14,491 nucleotides of DNA from Caldifarciminota bacterium (GTDB lineage Bacteria > Hydrothermota > 32-111 > QNBC01), in assembly GCA_023132105.1 (NCBI GenBank), contig JAGLYS010000165.1, positions 1 through 14,491 of the forward strand, in the 5' to 3' direction. How positions within the stretch are numbered: the first letter of the stretch is position 1; the number at the start of each line of letters is the position of its first letter. Positions 13,180 through 14,491 of this stretch are shown here, one piece after another. A model generated the notes under the pieces. It had not been told where the DNA came from. It worked only from the letters and a program-made list of their open reading frames with translations, and made no database searches. Made by a program: the position numbers and the translations under genes.

Positions 13180-13764
13180 TCACCATACCTTCTTTATCTT
13201 GCTGAAGGGAAAACACCCTTTTGTTTTTGGTGGTTCAAATTGCACAAGTGCTTCTTCGCCTTTGGTTTCCAATACTTTTCCTGCTACCCAAACACCATCA
13301 ATAAATACTTCAACAGAATCTTCTTCTTCAATATTTTCATGCCAATAATAATTGTCATTTATCAGTTTTAATAGCACTTCAAGAGATTCAGCCATCTCTA
13401 TATCCGTATCTCCATGTTTGATGGTTAGTAATGCCCATTCATTTGTTTCAGGAAAATGACCAATGCAGTAGAGTGCGTGTTCTGAACAAGTGCGTTCTGT
13501 TATGTTGATTTTCCAATAACCTTCTTTGTTTGGTTTATGAATCGTCTTGATTGCAAGAAGTTCCTCTTTGATTATTGCAAGATCCATACAATCTTTTCTT
13601 ATTTGAATGCCTAAAACTCTTTGTCCAGTGGCGGTATTAAATCCCATCCAGACTATCAGGTTTTTGAAGCCCCATTCTACTAATTTTTGTTCTACCTGTT
13701 CATAATTGTAGTTCTTTGCGTTCAGGTATTTTTTATCCTTTTTCTGTAATGTTGCGAGTACCAT
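13180..13764 (-). CDS. First gene of the leftward operon; C-terminal SH3/Tudor-like tail
   Basis: 194 residues from the ATG at 13764, chosen because the TATA box at 13805-13812 predicts transcription start near 13785, and GGAAGTGGC sits 5 bases ahead. Longer readings (ATG 13791, TTG 13896) would begin before that start site. Residues 1-140 are mixed alpha/beta with four cysteines (C59, C93, C100 and one in the tail) and the stretch QRVLGIQIRKDC. Residues about 149-193 (VEVFIDGVWVAGKVLE, then EALVQFE, then FPFSKIKKV) look like a small SH3/Tudor-type beta barrel. Overall family unrecognised. Being first it is probably made earliest or most. Confidence 0.75.
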   Translation of the reverse strand: MVLATLQKKDKKYLNAKNYNYEQVEQKLVEWGFKNLIVWMGFNTATGQRVLGIQIRKDCMDLAIIKEELLAIKTIHKPNKEGYWKINITERTCSEHALYCIGHFPETNEWALLTIKHGDTDIEMAESLEVLLKLINDNYYWHENIEEEDSVEVFIDGVWVAGKVLETKGEEALVQFEPPKTKGCFPFSKIKKVW

Positions 13765-13804
13765 ATTGTGCCACTTCCTATTATGCGACATTATGTAACC
13801 GCAG

Positions 13805-13824
13805 TATATAAAAGTTTTTAACGA
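13805..13824 (-). promoter_or_regulatory. Leftward archaeal-type promoter (TATA box with A-rich BRE)
   Basis: On the minus strand the sequence reads AAAAACTTTTATATA, containing TTTATATA (13805-13812) with an A-rich stretch just upstream that fits a BRE. The predicted start about 25 bases downstream of the box centre is near 13785, leaving a leader of about 20 bases with a ribosome site. A weak sigma70 reading (TTGTTA, 17 bases, TATATA) also exists, so the kingdom is not proven by this site. Confidence 0.6.
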
Positions 13825-13886
13825 TTTTAACAAAACTAACATAGGAAAAAATAATATTACTAAATTTAAAAGCTTGGTACTTTCAC

Positions 13887-14045
13887 TACCTGACAATTAC
13901 CTTTTACCGAATGAAAGAATTGAATAATATTATGCCTATACTATAAAGATAGGTATTGTTTAATTATTATCAGAAAATTTAAAGAAGCCAGTATTAATTA
14001 AAAAGGTACATAATATTACCTGTTGTTTTTTGATAGGTAATACCT
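13887..14045. repeat. Array of AGGTA/TACCT half-sites, some palindromic
   Basis: TACCT at 13887, 13898, 14017 and 14041; AGGTA at 13951, 14004 and 14035. The last pair forms AGGTAATACCT (14035-14045), a palindrome with a one-base centre. ATTACCT (14015-14021) and AGGTAAT (14035-14041) form a second inverted pair with a 13-base spacer. CCTAT (13935) and ATAGG (13949) form a third. The position between divergent promoters suggests operators. By rough base composition less than one such pentamer would be expected. Confidence 0.5.
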
Positions 14046-14095
14046 TAAATGGAGTTTATTTGGATGGAAATTCTTAAAAAAAGAAAAAGGCAAAG

Positions 14096-14105
14096 GATTA
14101 AAATA
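14096..14105 (+). promoter_or_regulatory. Possible rightward TATA box
   Basis: ATTAAAATAG resembles an archaeal TATA element and lies at a distance that predicts transcription start near 14122-14126, just before the GGTGAAGGTGAT ribosome site. The surrounding DNA is so AT-rich that chance matches are likely. Confidence 0.4.
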
Positions 14106-14140
14106 GTAGTAATGAGTATAAGGTGAAGGTGATTAATAAA

Positions 14141-14239
14141 ATGACAAAAACAGCAAGAAAAGGCGATTGTGGTGGAACTCCAAGAGTAGGAAAGAAAGGC
14201 GATCCGAAAGGTACAGGCAGAGGAAGGAATGGAAGATAA
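14141..14239 (+). CDS. 32-residue Lys/Gly/Arg-rich basic microprotein
   Basis: ATG at 14141, TAA at 14237-14239, 32 residues. The ribosome site GGTGAAGGTGAT is excellent and about 7 bases ahead. The sequence (MTKTARKGDCGGTPR..., ending GTGRGRNGR) has no hydrophobic core and is expected to be disordered and to bind nucleic acid. Tiny Gly/Arg proteins with a GGTPR motif occur, from memory, in many archaeal genomes, but I cannot name a family. It is the only gene on the plus strand here and is divergent from the main operon. Confidence 0.7.
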   Translation: MTKTARKGDCGGTPRVGKKGDPKGTGRGRNGR

Positions 14240-14251
14240 TAAGGTGGCATA

Positions 14252-14293
14252 ATGGAAACACTTATGGCTTTTGGCTTTATGTGTGTAGTTTGA
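14252..14293 (+). CDS. Possible 13-residue hydrophobic peptide
   Basis: METLMAFGFMCVV followed by TGA. AAGGTGG sits 4-5 bases ahead of its ATG, 12 bases after the preceding stop, so translation is plausible. A different frame through the same DNA reads a longer hydrophobic stretch (FWLYVCSLILPHLFVFLLL) without a good start, which could mean a decayed or frameshifted small membrane protein. Low confidence in either. Confidence 0.25.
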   Translation: METLMAFGFMCVV

Positions 14294-14300
14294 TTTTACC

Positions 14301-14322
14301 CCATCTTTTTGTTTTTTTATTA
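14301..14322 (+). terminator. T-rich terminator of the rightward transcript
   Basis: CCATC followed by TTTTTGTTTTTTTATT lies about 60 bases after the 32-residue gene. Archaeal terminators are often plain T-tracts without a hairpin, and none is seen here. It also lies before the convergent minus-strand gene. Confidence 0.5.
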
Positions 14323-14377
14323 TTAAATCCCATACAATTCATCTTTGCTAAGTTCTTTAATTCCTTAAACCATTGAA

Positions 14378-14491
14378 TTAAAAGTGTAAAAGATCCTTGA
14401 ACTTTCCTTTGTCCATACCTTCATCTTGCTCACGAATCTTCAGAGTTGGCTTGTACAGTTTGATCTTGCGGAATTGTATTAGATTTAATTT
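14378..14491 (-). CDS. C-terminal end of an unidentified gene (5' part outside window)
   Basis: An open minus-strand frame enters at the right edge and ends with TAA at 14380-14378, giving 37 residues: a basic stretch (FRKIKLYKPTLKI), then REQDEGMDKGKFKDLLHF. The two other minus frames are less open, and the amino-acid mix is normal for a coding region. It faces the rightward small gene. No family can be named from this fragment. Confidence 0.5.
   Translation of the reverse strand, partial: KLNLIQFRKIKLYKPTLKIREQDEGMDKGKFKDLLHF

Larger units (their letters stand above)
13765..14140. other. Divergent AT-rich intergenic control region
   Basis: The only stretch of more than 300 bases without a gene. 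It separates the leftward operon from the rightward small gene and contains a TATA box for each direction, the leader of the first operon gene and seven AGGTA/TACCT half-sites. An in-frame extension of the leftward gene through 13896 would start with TTG, cross the TATA box and lacks a ribosome site, so it is not called. No tRNA-like structure or long direct repeat is seen. Confidence 0.7.

Noticed and set aside
13765..13896. N-terminal extension of the first operon gene (MSGSESTKLL...)
   Set aside because: It would start with TTG, cross the TATA box and lie upstream of the predicted transcription start; no ribosome site.
14167..14376. 69-residue plus-strand frame
   Set aside because: It starts with TTG inside the 32-residue gene and has no ribosome site. 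The 32-residue frame with a strong site is preferred; only its hydrophobic later part is noted as a possible remnant.
1..14491. CRISPR array, tRNA or rRNA gene
   Set aside because: No regularly spaced direct repeats, no cloverleaf-like or CCA-ended sequence and no rRNA-like stretches were seen.
1..14491. Recoding of TAG (pyrrolysine) or another stop
   Set aside because: TAG, TGA and TAA all end genes at sensible places just before the next start (for example TAG at 1937, 5406, 6093, 9668, 10940 and 12969).
1..14491. Borg-type element of Methanoperedens
   Set aside because: The long one-strand gene run and low G+C fit, but the perfect tandem repeats typical of Borgs were not found and no metabolic gene is present, so I do not claim it.

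Overview
This window looks like part of a mobile genetic element, either a virus/provirus or a large plasmid. An archaeal host is more likely than a bacterial one, but this is not settled. In favour of an archaeon are a TTTATATA box at the expected short distance from the first gene of the leftward operon, Shine-Dalgarno sites of the GGTGAT type, many zinc-ribbon microproteins, a Mini-A (stand-alone TopoVI-A-like) protein and a tiny Lys/Gly/Arg protein of a kind I associate with archaea. YopX-family proteins and the HhH-GPD-like protein also occur in bacterial phages, and the same leftward promoter can be read as a weak sigma70 site. There is no rRNA, tRNA, transposase, CRISPR array or recognisable structural virion gene.

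Layout. From about 13764 leftwards to base 1 there is a single minus-strand run of 33 genes. Gaps are 0-16 bases or overlaps of 1-8 bases, so it reads as one polycistron more than 13.7 kb long that continues past the left edge. It opens with an SH3-tailed protein (13180-13764), a small protein (12969-13172) and a double winged-helix/zinc protein (11968-12954). Next come three consecutive small membrane proteins (11095-11968), a membrane zinc-ribbon protein, and a tandem pair of two-TM paralogues (9256-10042). A cysteine-tailed protein (8696-9259) is followed by the Mini-A protein (7527-8699). A long series of small soluble and membrane proteins follows (3097-7527), then a zinc-finger HhH-GPD-like protein (2402-3094), two YopX-family proteins (1439-2401) and two 57-residue proteins. 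The run ends in a very AT-rich, Asn-rich, two-TM protein with about 33-residue repeats that runs off the left edge. Several small genes (32-57 residues) are included here that length-filtered gene calling would miss.

The 13765-14140 region is a divergent, AT-rich control region. It holds the leftward TATA box, a probable rightward TATA box and seven AGGTA/TACCT half-sites, some arranged as palindromes. Rightwards lies a 32-residue basic protein with a strong Shine-Dalgarno, followed by a T-rich terminator. It faces the 3' end of an unidentified minus-strand gene at the right edge.

How the genes may work together: the regulator-like genes sit first, the DNA-transaction genes (Mini-A, HhH-GPD-like) lie within a series of small membrane and zinc proteins, and nearly every start is translationally coupled to the previous stop, often with the stop codon lying inside the Shine-Dalgarno or spacer. 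This suits an early or accessory module of a virus or plasmid whose products are made together. Most products are unrecognised, and functions are stated only where motifs are visible.
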